A DNA stretch of 64,000 bases from Comamonas granuli NBRC 101663 (GTDB taxonomy: Bacteria > Pseudomonadota > Gammaproteobacteria > Burkholderiales > Burkholderiaceae_C). The notes below the pieces were generated by a model. That model saw nothing but the letters and a program-made list of their open reading frames with translations, had not been told where the DNA came from and made no database searches. A program made the translations under genes and the position numbers. The stretch's first letter is position 1; each line of letters begins with the position of its first letter. Shown one piece after another: positions 46,150 through 55,063 of the stretch. The stretch is from contig NZ_BBJX01000014.1 in NCBI RefSeq assembly GCF_000739995.1, positions 1 through 64,000 on the forward strand, given 5' to 3'.

Positions 46150-47217
46150 TCAAAGCCCGTACAGATGGCGCAACTCGATGGCGGCGAGCACGAACAGCGC
46201 CATCCAGAGGGTTTCGACGAGCAGCAGCATGAAAGGCCGCCAGCCCGCGTTCGCCAACTGTGCAAAGGAGGTCTTCATGCCCAGCGCGGCGATCGCCAGT
46301 ACCAGGCAGCCACGCGAGACGTCACTGAGATAGTGCTGCGTCGCCAGCGGCATCCAGCCCATGGAATTGACCAGCACCAGCGCCACGAAGACCCACAGGA
46401 ACCAGGGCACCAGGGGCTGCTTCTTCGCCTCGTGGCCGTCGGCCGCTGCTTCGCGCTGGCGCTTGAACACCGTGGACACCACCACCACCACCACGGCCAG
46501 CATGGACACGCGGAACAGCTTGACGATGGTGGCATAGTCGCCCGTCGCCTGGTCAATGGTGTAGCCCGCGCCGACCACCTGCGCCACGTCGTGGATGGTG
46601 CCGCCGATGAACAGGCCCGCCAGCTCGGGCGGCAGGTGCAGCAGCTTGGCGATCAGCGGGTACAGCACCATGGCAACGGTGGAGAGCACGGTCACGGTCA
46701 CGACCACCATCAGGGTGAAGCGGTCGCTGTGCTTGTCACGTGGCAGCACGGCCGAGATGGCCAGCGCCGCAGAGGCGCCGCAAATGGCCACCGAACCGCC
46801 GGAGAGCACCCCCTGCGGCCGCGTCATGCCCAGGCGCCGGCCCAGCCAGGCGCCGCACAGCAGCGTGGTGACCACGGCAGCGATGACGATGAGCGCGGTG
46901 GTCCAGCCCAGGCCTGCGATCTGCGAGGCCGTGATGCGCGCCCCCAGCAGGCCCACGCCCAGCCGCAGGATGCCGCGGGCGCAAAATTCGATGCCCGGCT
47001 TGGTCTTGGCCTCCTGGCTCAGGAAATGGAAGGCCACGCCAAAGAACAGTGCATACAGCAGTTGCGGCCCGCCGTGCAGCGTGGACACAAAGGTGGCCGC
47101 CAGCGCCACCACCCCGGCCAGGGCGGTGCCGGGCAGCAGATTGAGGACGGGCTCCAGCCGGTAGCCCGGAGCCAGCCAGGGGTTGGACCGTTTCATGGCC
47201 GGAGGCGTGCTTTTCAT
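46150..47217 (-). CDS. YeiH-type (UPF0324) membrane protein, putative sulfate exporter TauZ
   Basis: 355 aa from the ATG at 47217, which overlaps the pta stop (ATGA); the Met at 47196 is an alternative start. About ten TM helices; FHFLSQEAKTKPGIEFCARGILRLGVGLLGARIT and SVAICGASAALAISAVLP mark the family (positions about 65-100 and 125-145). Such proteins occur in taurine and sulfoacetate loci as presumed sulfate exporters. Export is inferred from context only. Confidence 0.8.
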   Translation of the reverse strand: MKSTPPAMKRSNPWLAPGYRLEPVLNLLPGTALAGVVALAATFVSTLHGGPQLLYALFFGVAFHFLSQEAKTKPGIEFCARGILRLGVGLLGARITASQIAGLGWTTALIVIAAVVTTLLCGAWLGRRLGMTRPQGVLSGGSVAICGASAALAISAVLPRDKHSDRFTLMVVVTVTVLSTVAMVLYPLIAKLLHLPPELAGLFIGGTIHDVAQVVGAGYTIDQATGDYATIVKLFRVSMLAVVVVVVSTVFKRQREAAADGHEAKKQPLVPWFLWVFVALVLVNSMGWMPLATQHYLSDVSRGCLVLAIAALGMKTSFAQLANAGWRPFMLLLVETLWMALFVLAAIELRHLYGL

Positions 47218-48200
47218 GAGCCGCTCCCGGTTCCCGCCTGCGCATGGCTGCGCAGCACGGCCAGTGCGCAAGAGGCGATGCGGCTGGCCACGGAGTCAGA
47301 GCGGCTGGTCAGGATGACGGGCACCTTCATGCCCAGCACCAGCCCCGCGCATTCCGCATTGGCCATGTAGACGAGCTGCTTGTAGACCATGTTGCCTGCT
47401 TCCAGGTTGGGCACCAGCAGGATGTCGGGCTCGCCGGCGACGCTGGAGACGATGCCCTTGTTGCGCGCCGACTCCACGGAAATGGCGTTGTCATAGGCCA
47501 GCGGGCCATCGAAGACGCCGCCCTGGATCTGCCCGCGGTCGGCCATCTTGCACAGCGCGGCAGCGTCGATGGTGCCCGGGATGGCGGGGTTGACCGTCTC
47601 CACCGCCGACAGCACCGCCACGCGCGGGCGGCCGATGCCGATCGCCTGGGCCAGCTCGATGGCGTTCTGCGCGATGTCCCGCTTGTCCATCAGCGTGGGC
47701 ACGATGTTGACCACGCAGTCGGTGATCAGCAGCGGGCGGTTGAAGCCCGGCACGTCCAGCACGAAGACATGGCTGGCACGGCGCTCGCCGCGCAGCGCGG
47801 CCTCCTTGGCCACGGCGGCACCCAGGAGCTCGTCGGTGTGCAGGCTGCCCTTCATCAGGGCGGCAGCCTGGCCGTCGCGGCACAGGGCGGCGGCCTGCGC
47901 GGCCGCAGCGCGCGGCGCATCCGGCGTGTCGTGGATGCGCAGTTCCGCCGCGTCCACCCCGGCTTGCTGCGCCGCCGCCAGGATGCGCGCGCGCGGGCCG
48001 ACGAAGACCGGGGCGATGAGACCGGCCTGTGCTGCCTCGCAGGCCGATTGCACGGACGTGGCGTCGCAGGGGTAGGCCACGGCCACCGGCAGGGGGCCCA
48101 GCGCGCGTGCGCGGGCCAGGAGGTTGTTCAGGTGGGGGCGTGGCGTGTTGCCGGTCCAGGCGTCCGTAGTGCCGGCGTCGATGAGTTCTGCGTGGGCCAT
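47214..48200 (-). CDS. pta: Phosphate acetyltransferase
   Basis: 328 aa, the short form. AYPCDATSVQSACEAAQAG, FVGPRARILAAAQQAG, LMKGSLHTDELLGA, GGVFDGPLAYDNAIS and NLEAGNMVYKQL are typical of the catalytic domain. It converts acetyl phosphate from Xsc into acetyl-CoA. Located 77 bases below xsc. Confidence 0.93.
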   Translation of the reverse strand: MAHAELIDAGTTDAWTGNTPRPHLNNLLARARALGPLPVAVAYPCDATSVQSACEAAQAGLIAPVFVGPRARILAAAQQAGVDAAELRIHDTPDAPRAAAAQAAALCRDGQAAALMKGSLHTDELLGAAVAKEAALRGERRASHVFVLDVPGFNRPLLITDCVVNIVPTLMDKRDIAQNAIELAQAIGIGRPRVAVLSAVETVNPAIPGTIDAAALCKMADRGQIQGGVFDGPLAYDNAISVESARNKGIVSSVAGEPDILLVPNLEAGNMVYKQLVYMANAECAGLVLGMKVPVILTSRSDSVASRIASCALAVLRSHAQAGTGSGS

Positions 48201-48277
48201 GGGGATTCTCGATGCGTGGGGAGGGCATGCGCCCCGCGCGCCTCAGGCACGCGGGGCGTGGGCTCAGGACGTGAACG

Positions 48278-50089
48278 TCAGACGTAGTCCTTGTACTTTT
48301 CCAGGAAGCGCACCGGCTTGCTCAGCGCATCGCGGCGGAACGGATCGCCCAGTTCGCGCGTGCACATGATTTCGATCACGCAGGTCTTGCGCTCGTTCAT
48401 CTGCATGTCGATGGCCTTCTTCAGGGCCGGGCCCACGTCTTCCAGGTGGTCCACCACGATGGCCTCCGCCCCCATGGCCTTGGCGATACCGGCGAAGCTC
48501 TCGCTCTCCAGTTCGCCGGCCACGAAGCGGCGGTTGTAGAAGTCCACCTGGTTCTTCTTCTCCGCGCCCCATTGGCGGTTGTGGAACACCACCGCGGTCA
48601 CGGGGATGTCGTGGCGCACGGCGGTCATGATCTCCACCATGCTCATGCCCCAGGCACCGTCGCCGGCGTAGGCGATGGCCGGACGGTCGGGCGCGGCGCA
48701 CTTGGCACCGATGATGGTGGGCAGGGCATAGCCGCAGTTGCCGAAGCTCATGGGTGCGAAGAAGCTGCGCGGTTCATCGAAACGCAGGTAGCTGTTGGCC
48801 ACCGAGTTGATGTTGCCGATGTCCGTGGACACCATCACGCGCGGGGGCATGGCCTTCTCCAGCTCGCGCAGCACCTGCCGCGGATGCAGGTAGGTACCGC
48901 CGGTGGGCGTGCGCTCGCCCTTGGCTTCTTCGATCATGTCCAGGCTGAACGGGTCGCGCTCGTGCGTCCACTCGTCCAGTTCCTTTTCCCAGGCGTCCTT
49001 CTCGGCCTTGATGGTCGTCGCGCGCTCGGCCTTGGTGGCGTCGCAGGCCAGGGCCTTGCCTTCCAGGCGGGCGGTCAGCGCCTTGGCCACGGCCTTGGCG
49101 TCGCCATGGATGCCCACGGAGATCTTCTTCACCAGACCCAGGTTGGTGTGGTCGGCTTCGACCTGGATGATCTTGGCATTCTTGGGCCAGTAATCCATGC
49201 CGTGCTGGGGCAAGGTGCCGAAGGGGCCCATGCGCGAGCCCAGAGCGATCACCACGTCGGCCTGGGCGATCAGCTTCATCGCCGCCTTGGAGCCCTGGTA
49301 GCCCAGCGGGCCGGCCCACAGGGGGTGCTTGGCAGGGAAGGCGTCGTTGCGCAGGTAACCCGTCACCACCGGGGCGCCCAGGCGCTCGGCCAGCAGCTTG
49401 CACTCCTCCACGGCATCACCCATGACCACGCCGCCACCGGCCAGGATCACAGGAAACTTGGCGCTGGCCAGCAGCTCGGCAGCGGCATTCAGGCTGTTCT
49501 CGCCGCCCGCACCGCGCTCCACGCGCATGGGCTTGGGGATCTCGCACTGGATTTCGCCGTAGAAATAGTCGCGCGGGATGTTGAGCTGGGTCGGGCCCAT
49601 CTCGGACATGGCGCGGTCGAAGCAGCGGCCGGTGAACTCGGCCATGCGCTTGGGGTTGCACACATGGCCCTGGTACTTGGTGAACTCCTGGAACATCGGC
49701 AGTTGGTTGGCCTCCTGGAAGCCGCCCAGGCCCATGCCCATGGTGCCCGTCTCGGGCGTGATGATCACCACGGGGCTGTGGGCCCAGTAGGCAGCCGCAA
49801 TCGCCGTCACGCAGTTGCTGATGCCCGGGCCGTTCTGGCCGATGGTCACGCCGTGGCGGCCGGAGACACGCGCATAGCCGTCGGCCATGTGCGCAGCACC
49901 CTGCTCGTGCACCACGGGAATCAGGCGGATGCCAGCCGGGGCGAAGATGTCCATGGCATCCATGAAGGCCGAGCCCATGATGCCGAACATCTCGGTCACG
50001 CCGTTGGCGACCAGGGTTTCCACAAAGGCCTCCGAGGGCGTCATCTTCTGGACGCCTTCGACCACCGTACGATTTGCGGGTGCAGTCAT
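48278..50089 (-). CDS. xsc: Sulfoacetaldehyde acetyltransferase (TPP-dependent)
   Basis: 603 aa with AAGGAGA before the ATG. N-terminal MTPSEAFVETLVANGVTEMFG and VVHEQGAAHMADGYARVSG with the TPP-activating Glu. GDGAWGMSMVEIMTAVRHD starts the TPP/Mg motif. Full-length identity of layout with Xsc sets it apart from acetolactate synthase. Desulfonates sulfoacetaldehyde with phosphate to acetyl phosphate and sulfite. Its promoter gap holds the GGAACAAAT boxes shared with the divergent IclR gene. Confidence 0.96.
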   Translation of the reverse strand: MTAPANRTVVEGVQKMTPSEAFVETLVANGVTEMFGIMGSAFMDAMDIFAPAGIRLIPVVHEQGAAHMADGYARVSGRHGVTIGQNGPGISNCVTAIAAAYWAHSPVVIITPETGTMGMGLGGFQEANQLPMFQEFTKYQGHVCNPKRMAEFTGRCFDRAMSEMGPTQLNIPRDYFYGEIQCEIPKPMRVERGAGGENSLNAAAELLASAKFPVILAGGGVVMGDAVEECKLLAERLGAPVVTGYLRNDAFPAKHPLWAGPLGYQGSKAAMKLIAQADVVIALGSRMGPFGTLPQHGMDYWPKNAKIIQVEADHTNLGLVKKISVGIHGDAKAVAKALTARLEGKALACDATKAERATTIKAEKDAWEKELDEWTHERDPFSLDMIEEAKGERTPTGGTYLHPRQVLRELEKAMPPRVMVSTDIGNINSVANSYLRFDEPRSFFAPMSFGNCGYALPTIIGAKCAAPDRPAIAYAGDGAWGMSMVEIMTAVRHDIPVTAVVFHNRQWGAEKKNQVDFYNRRFVAGELESESFAGIAKAMGAEAIVVDHLEDVGPALKKAIDMQMNERKTCVIEIMCTRELGDPFRRDALSKPVRFLEKYKDYV

Positions 50090-50108
50090 TGCTATCTCCT
50101 TGGAAAAT

Positions 50109-50202
50109 GGAACGATTTGTTCCGTAAAAAAGAATTTATTGAGCGAAGTCTAGGCATGCTTTGCCCTCGTGTCAAGAAAATTACTTTTTCCGGAACAAAT
50201 TG
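50109..50202. promoter_or_regulatory. Two GGAACAAAT boxes between xsc and the IclR gene
   Basis: 50109-50123 reads GGAAC-GATTT-GTTCC (inverted repeat; minus strand GGAACAAATCG). 50192-50202 reads GGAACAAATTG on the plus strand, preceded by TTCC to give TTCCGGAA. Both genes start within 135 bases. Confidence 0.6.
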
Positions 50203-50223
50203 ACTCGAAAAAAGAAACTTCAT

Positions 50224-51051
50224 ATGATTGGAACCGCCATGAAAGACGCCACGAACAAAGTCACCCCCCGGCTGGACGGCGACACGCCCAACCTGCGGCT
50301 GTTCGCCTTGCTGGAGGTGATTGCGCAACAGGACGCCCCTTTCACCCTGCAGGCCATGGTGGAAGAGACGGGCCTGCCCAAGCCCACGCTGCACCGCATG
50401 CTTCAGCAGCTCGAGGGCGCGGGCATCCTGCAGCGCGACGGCAATGGCCGCCACTACGGCACCGGCCAGCGGCTGATGCGCCTGGCCGAGAGCGTGCTGT
50501 TGAACAACACCACCTACGGGGCGCGGCACGCGGTGCTGCGCAAGCTGGTGGAGGAAGTGGGCGAGAGCTGCAACATCACCGCCTTCTCCAGCGGCGAGGT
50601 GCTGTACCTGGACCGGGTGGAAACCGCCGCGCCCCTGCGCTTTTATCTGCACCCCGGATCGCGCGTGCCCGCGCACTGCTCGGCCACGGGCAAGCTGTTC
50701 CTCAGCCAGATGACGCCCTCGCAGCGCCGGCGCCTGCTGGCGGCCGTGCCGCTGGAAAAGTTCACCCACAACACGCACACCAGCTACGAGAGCCTGGAGC
50801 AGGAGCTCGAACAGGTGCGCAGCCTGGGCTATGCCTTCGACAACGAGGAATTCCTGCCCGGACTGCTGTGCCTGGGGGTGCTGGTGCCCGCGGCGCAAGG
50901 CCACTCCAACATGGGCCTGGCCGTACAGGCCCCCGTGATGCGCTTCACGCGCGAGAAGGCCCTGGCCATGCTCCCGACCCTGCGCCAGGCCGCCGAGGCC
51001 ATGGCGCGCATCAACGACGAAGTTCCCCCTGGGGTACCTGACGATGACTGA
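50224..51051 (+). CDS. IclR-family transcriptional regulator
   Basis: 275 aa from the ATG at 50224 (or 270 from the ATG at 50239). N-terminal winged helix: NLRLFALLEVIAQQDAPFTL, then MVEETGLPKPTLHRMLQQLE. The C-terminal ligand domain has VGESCNITAFSSGEVLYLDRVE, AHCSATGKLFLS and FDNEEFLPGLLCLGVLV. Divergent from xsc; its last 8 bases contain the start of the CobS-like gene, so the regulator and the two chelatase-like proteins are translated as one unit. Confidence 0.92.
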   Translation: MIGTAMKDATNKVTPRLDGDTPNLRLFALLEVIAQQDAPFTLQAMVEETGLPKPTLHRMLQQLEGAGILQRDGNGRHYGTGQRLMRLAESVLLNNTTYGARHAVLRKLVEEVGESCNITAFSSGEVLYLDRVETAAPLRFYLHPGSRVPAHCSATGKLFLSQMTPSQRRRLLAAVPLEKFTHNTHTSYESLEQELEQVRSLGYAFDNEEFLPGLLCLGVLVPAAQGHSNMGLAVQAPVMRFTREKALAMLPTLRQAAEAMARINDEVPPGVPDDD

Positions 51052-52033
51052 CCTCACACTTCTGCAACCCACCCAGCGCGTGAGCGTGCGCGAGGTGTTC
51101 GGTATCGACATCGACATGACCGTGCCGGCCTTTGCCGGGCAGAACGAGCATGTGCCCGAGCTGGACCGCGCCTACCGCTTCAACCCCCAGGCCACGCTGG
51201 CCATCCTGGCGGGCTTCGCGCACAACCGGCGCGTGGTGCTCCAGGGCCTGCACGGCACGGGCAAGTCCACCCACATCGAGCAGGTGGCCGCGCGCCTGAA
51301 CTGGCCCTGCGTGCGCGTGAACCTGGACGGTCACATCAGCCGCCTCGACCTGGTGGGCAAGGACGCCATCGTGCTGCGCGAGGGCCAGCAGATCACCGAG
51401 TTCCAGGAAGGCATCCTGCCCTGGGCCCTGCAACGCCCCATGGCCATGGTTTTCGACGAATACGATGCCGGGCGCCCGGATGTGATGTTCGTCATCCAGC
51501 GCGTGCTCGAGCGGGAAGGCAGCTTCACGCTGCTGGACCAGAAGCGCGTGATCCAGCCGCACCCCTATTTCCGCCTGTTTGCCACCATGAATACGCTGGG
51601 ACAGGGCAACCTCAGCGGCCTGTACCACGGCACCCAGTTGCTCAACCATGCCCAGCTCGACCGCTGGAACCTGGTGACCTCGCTGGACTACCTGCCGCCC
51701 GCGGAGGAAGCCGCCATCGTCCTGGCGCGCGTGCCGGCGCTGGACACCGAGCACGGGCGCCAGCAGGTGCGCGCCATGGTGGCCCTGGCCGGCCTCACGC
51801 GCAAAGGCTTTGCCGTGGGTGACCTCTCGCTGCTGATGTCGCCGCGCACCGTGATCACCTGGGCCGAGAACACCGAGATCTTCCGCAACCTGGATGTGGC
51901 CTTCCACCTGTCGTTCCTGAACAAGTGCGAACCGGCCGAGCGCGGCATCGTGGCCGAATACTTCCAGCGCTGCTTCGACGCCGAGCTGCAAGCCTGGGCC
52001 GAGCCGGGCATGGCCTTGCACCATGCCCTCTGA
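51044..52033 (+). CDS. cobS: CobS-type AAA+ ATPase (aerobic cobaltochelatase subunit)
   Basis: 329 aa. VSVREVFGIDIDMTVPAF at the N-terminus is specific to CobS. Walker A GLHGTGKST (68-76), RVNLDGHISRLDLVGKDAIV, Walker B MVFDEYDAGRPD, and GLYHGTQLLNHAQLDRWN with the sensor/Arg region. CobS, CobT and CobN insert cobalt into hydrogenobyrinic diamide. No cobN is in the window, and the gene overlaps an IclR gene instead of cobalamin genes. Overlaps the next gene by 11 bases. Confidence 0.9.
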   Translation: MTDLTLLQPTQRVSVREVFGIDIDMTVPAFAGQNEHVPELDRAYRFNPQATLAILAGFAHNRRVVLQGLHGTGKSTHIEQVAARLNWPCVRVNLDGHISRLDLVGKDAIVLREGQQITEFQEGILPWALQRPMAMVFDEYDAGRPDVMFVIQRVLEREGSFTLLDQKRVIQPHPYFRLFATMNTLGQGNLSGLYHGTQLLNHAQLDRWNLVTSLDYLPPAEEAAIVLARVPALDTEHGRQQVRAMVALAGLTRKGFAVGDLSLLMSPRTVITWAENTEIFRNLDVAFHLSFLNKCEPAERGIVAEYFQRCFDAELQAWAEPGMALHHAL

Positions 52034-53747
52034 ACCGGCCGCAGCGCTCACCCGGACCGAGGCCCTGTGCGGGGCCCTGGTGCGCGCGCTCACCGGCGAC
52101 GCCACGCTGCAGTGGAGCGGCCAGACCCTGTACCAGGGCACCGAGGTGGTGCCGCTGCGCGCCGCGCACCAGAGCGACGCCTCCCCCGCCCTGCCCGACC
52201 AGCGGGCCCTGCTCGACGGTGCCGCGCTGCGCCTGCGCTGGAGCGATGCGGCGCTGCACGCCCAGCACGCACCGGCCGAACCCGTGGAGCGGCTGGTGTA
52301 CGAGCTGCTGGAGCAGTTGCGCACCGAAAGCCTGGCACCGCCGGACTGGCCGGGGGTGCAGCACAACCTGAGCGCGCGCTTTCTGCGCTGGTGCCATGCG
52401 TTCACCGAGTCCGGGCTGACCGAAACCAGCCTGGGCATCCTGCTGTTCACGGTGGCGCTCACCGCCTGGACGCGGTTGACCGGCAACGAGGTGCCCGAGA
52501 CCCTGTCCGACCTGGTGGAGGCCACGCGCGCCAACATCGTGGCCGATATCGGCGGCCTGCTCGCGGCGCTGCGCCGCCACCGCGCGGACCAGGCCGCCTT
52601 CATTCCCCCAGCCCTGGCCCTGAGCCAGTGGGTCGGGCAGGCGGTGCGCGCCGCCCAGGCCGAAGTGCCCAATGGATCGGCCAGCGCCCGGCGGCGCAAT
52701 GGTTTCGCCCTGCGTCTGCATTTCGACGCGCCGCAGCCGCCGCCCCCGCCCGTGGCCACCAGCGGCGCGAGCCGCAGCTGGGACGCCACTGCGCAGCAGT
52801 ACCGCGTATTCACCCGCGCCTACGACCGCGAGGTGGACGCGGCCGCCCTGGTGCGCGCCGCCCAGCTGGCCGAATTCCGCGCCCAGATGGACCAGGAAGT
52901 GATCGAGGCGGGCTTCAATGTGCCGCGCCTGGCGCGCCACCTGCACCGCGCCCTGGCCGTGCCGCGCCGCGACGGCTGGCGCTTCAGCCAGGAGGAAGGC
53001 CTGATCGACGGCAGCCGCCTGGCCCAGTTGGTGAGCGACCCGCAGGACAAGGCCATCTTCAAGGACGAGCTGCAGCGCCCCGCCATGGAGTGCGCCGTGG
53101 CCCTGCTGCTCGATTGCTCGGGCTCCATGAAGGCGCACGCCCCGTCCGTCTCCCTGCTGGTGGACGTGCTGGGCCGCGCCCTGGACATGGCGGGCGTGGC
53201 GGTGGAGGTGCTGGGCTTCTCGACCGGGGCCTGGAACGGCGGCCGCGCCCGCCGGGACTGGCAACGCGCCGGCCGCCCCGAGTTTCCCGGGCGGCTCAAC
53301 GAGCGCCTGCACCTGGTGTTCAAGGCCGGCACGCAAGCCTGGCGGCGCGGGCGCTACGGCATTGCGGCACTGCGCCGCCCGGACCTGTTTCGCGAGGGCA
53401 TGGACGGCGAGGCCGTGGAATGGGCATGCCAGCGCCTGCTCAAGCTGCCCGCGCAGCGGCGCATCCTGATGGTGGTGTCCGACGGCTGCCCCATGGACAC
53501 CGCCACCCACCAATGCAACGACGAGCACTACCTCGATCAGCACCTGCGGCAGGTGGTGGCCGCGCACGAGCGCAGCGCCGACGTCGAGATCTGCGGCCTG
53601 GGCGTGGGCCTGGATCTGGGCGTGTTCTACCGCCGGCGCTTGGCCATCGAACTGGATACGCCGTTGGATGACGCCCGCCTGCACGACGTGGCAGCCCTGC
53701 TGATGCAGGGCCGCCGGGCGGCCGGCACGCCATCTCGGAGAGGATGA
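52023..53747 (+). CDS. cobT: CobT-type VWA protein (cobaltochelatase subunit)
   Basis: 574 aa. The N-terminal about 250 residues are variable. The C-terminal VWA domain starts with LLLDCSGSMKAHAPS (MIDAS: D364, S366, S368), with EVLGFSTGAWNGGRARRDW and MVVSDGCPMDTATHQ, as in CobT. The acidic linker of alphaproteobacterial CobT is short here. Works with the AAA+ partner; the metal and acceptor are unconfirmed in the absence of CobN. Not the phosphoribosyltransferase named CobT at 1711-2772. Confidence 0.85.
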   Translation: MPSEPAAALTRTEALCGALVRALTGDATLQWSGQTLYQGTEVVPLRAAHQSDASPALPDQRALLDGAALRLRWSDAALHAQHAPAEPVERLVYELLEQLRTESLAPPDWPGVQHNLSARFLRWCHAFTESGLTETSLGILLFTVALTAWTRLTGNEVPETLSDLVEATRANIVADIGGLLAALRRHRADQAAFIPPALALSQWVGQAVRAAQAEVPNGSASARRRNGFALRLHFDAPQPPPPPVATSGASRSWDATAQQYRVFTRAYDREVDAAALVRAAQLAEFRAQMDQEVIEAGFNVPRLARHLHRALAVPRRDGWRFSQEEGLIDGSRLAQLVSDPQDKAIFKDELQRPAMECAVALLLDCSGSMKAHAPSVSLLVDVLGRALDMAGVAVEVLGFSTGAWNGGRARRDWQRAGRPEFPGRLNERLHLVFKAGTQAWRRGRYGIAALRRPDLFREGMDGEAVEWACQRLLKLPAQRRILMVVSDGCPMDTATHQCNDEHYLDQHLRQVVAAHERSADVEICGLGVGLDLGVFYRRRLAIELDTPLDDARLHDVAALLMQGRRAAGTPSRRG

Positions 53748-53750
53748 ACC

Positions 53751-54839
53751 ATGGCATGTATCGGAATTGCCGGCGCCGGCCTGCTGGGCCGCCTGCTCGC
53801 CTGGCACCTGGGCCGCGAGCACGCGGTGACCGTGTTCGACCCCGCCAGCGGGCCGCAGGCGCGCAGCGACGGCCAGGGCGCGGCAGCCTTCACTGCCGCC
53901 GGCATGCTCAGCCCGCTGGCCGAGCTGGACAACAGCGGCCCGGCCATTGCCGCCCTGGGCTGGCGCTCCATGGGCCTGTGGCAGGAGATCACGCGCGCGC
54001 TGGCGCAGCCCGGCACGGCAGCGGGCGAACTGCTGCGCATGCGGGGCAGCCTGCTGGTGGCCCACGGCAGCGACCTGGGCGCAGCGCAGCGCGTGCTGGC
54101 GCGGCTGGCACAGGCGCCCAGCCTGGCCGGCGTGAGCCGCGAGCCGCAGCCGCTGGACCGCGCTGCGCTCGCTGCCCTGGAGCCGGCACTGGACGCGCGC
54201 CTGCACGCCTGGCTGCTGCCCGGCGAAGGCCAGATCCTGCCGCTGCAGGTACTGCCCGCGCTGTGCGCCGCCGCAGGGCCGGTGCGCTGGCGCTGGGGCT
54301 GCACGGTGGCCGCGGTACGCCCGGGCCGAATCGAACTGGACGACGGCAGCGCGCAGCACTTTGACCTGGCCATCGACGTGCGCGGCACGGGCGCGCGGCC
54401 CGACCTGCCGGTGCGCGGCGTGCGCGGCGAGGTGCTATGGCTGCACGCGCCCGGCGTGACCCTGCAGCGCCCGGTGCGGCTGCTGCACCCACGCCACCGC
54501 GTCTACATCGTGCCGCGCCCGTGCGGACACATCGTCATCGGCGCCAGCGAGATCGAGAGCGAAGACCGCTCGCCCGTGAGCCTGCGCAGCGCCGTCGAAC
54601 TCATGGCCGCCGCGCACAGCGTGCTGCCCGAACTCGCCGAGGCGCGCATCGCCCACCTCGAGACCAATCTGCGCCCGGCCCTGCCGGACAACGAACCGCG
54701 CATAGACCACGCCACCGGCCTGCTGCGCATCAACGGCCTGTACCGCCACGGCTGGCTGCTGGCGCCCGCGCTGGTGCAGGACGCCCTCGCACAGGCCGGC
54801 CTGGCCGCCCCCGCATCGGAGATCACCCATGCCTACTGA
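53751..54839 (+). CDS. thiO: Glycine oxidase-like FAD enzyme of thiazole synthesis
   Basis: 362 aa; starts four bases after the previous stop with GGAG at its ribosome site. IGIAGAGLLGRLLAWHLG (FAD), FTAAGMLSPLAEL, RGEVLWLHAPG and YIVPRPCGHIVIGAS are ThiO marks. Oxidises glycine to dehydroglycine for the thiamin thiazole. Overlaps thiS by 11 bases. Confidence 0.92.
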   Translation: MACIGIAGAGLLGRLLAWHLGREHAVTVFDPASGPQARSDGQGAAAFTAAGMLSPLAELDNSGPAIAALGWRSMGLWQEITRALAQPGTAAGELLRMRGSLLVAHGSDLGAAQRVLARLAQAPSLAGVSREPQPLDRAALAALEPALDARLHAWLLPGEGQILPLQVLPALCAAAGPVRWRWGCTVAAVRPGRIELDDGSAQHFDLAIDVRGTGARPDLPVRGVRGEVLWLHAPGVTLQRPVRLLHPRHRVYIVPRPCGHIVIGASEIESEDRSPVSLRSAVELMAAAHSVLPELAEARIAHLETNLRPALPDNEPRIDHATGLLRINGLYRHGWLLAPALVQDALAQAGLAAPASEITHAY

Positions 54840-55059
54840 CACCCTGCCTCCCACAGCGGCGCAGTTGCGCTTGAACGGATGCATCCTGCCCTGTCCGCCG
54901 GGCCTGACACTGCAGGCGCTGCTGCAGGCAAAAGGCATCGACGCCCTGGAGGTGGCGACCGCCGTCAACGGCCAGTTCGTGCCGCGCGCGCTGCGCGCCG
55001 AACGGACCCTGCAGGCCGGCGATGCCGTGCTGACCTTCCAGGCCATCGTCGGAGGCTGA
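54829..55059 (+). CDS. thiS: Sulfur carrier ThiS
   Basis: 76 aa, slightly longer than usual at the N-terminus. Ubiquitin-like fold with [22 protein letters not shown] and [16 protein letters not shown]; the C-terminal Gly-Gly carries the thiocarboxylate. Four bases before thiG. Confidence 0.93.
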   Translation: MPTDTLPPTAAQLRLNGCILPCPPGLTLQALLQAKGIDALEVATAVNGQFVPRALRAERTLQAGDAVLTFQAIVGG

Positions 55060-55063
55060 GGCC

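Noticed and set aside
53700-53760. TPP riboswitch before the thiazole genes
   Set aside because: Only three bases separate the VWA gene stop from thiO and no thi-box sequence is present.
51855-54359. 834-codon minus-strand open frame
   Set aside because: Antisense to cobS, cobT (VWA) and thiO; no recognisable domain.
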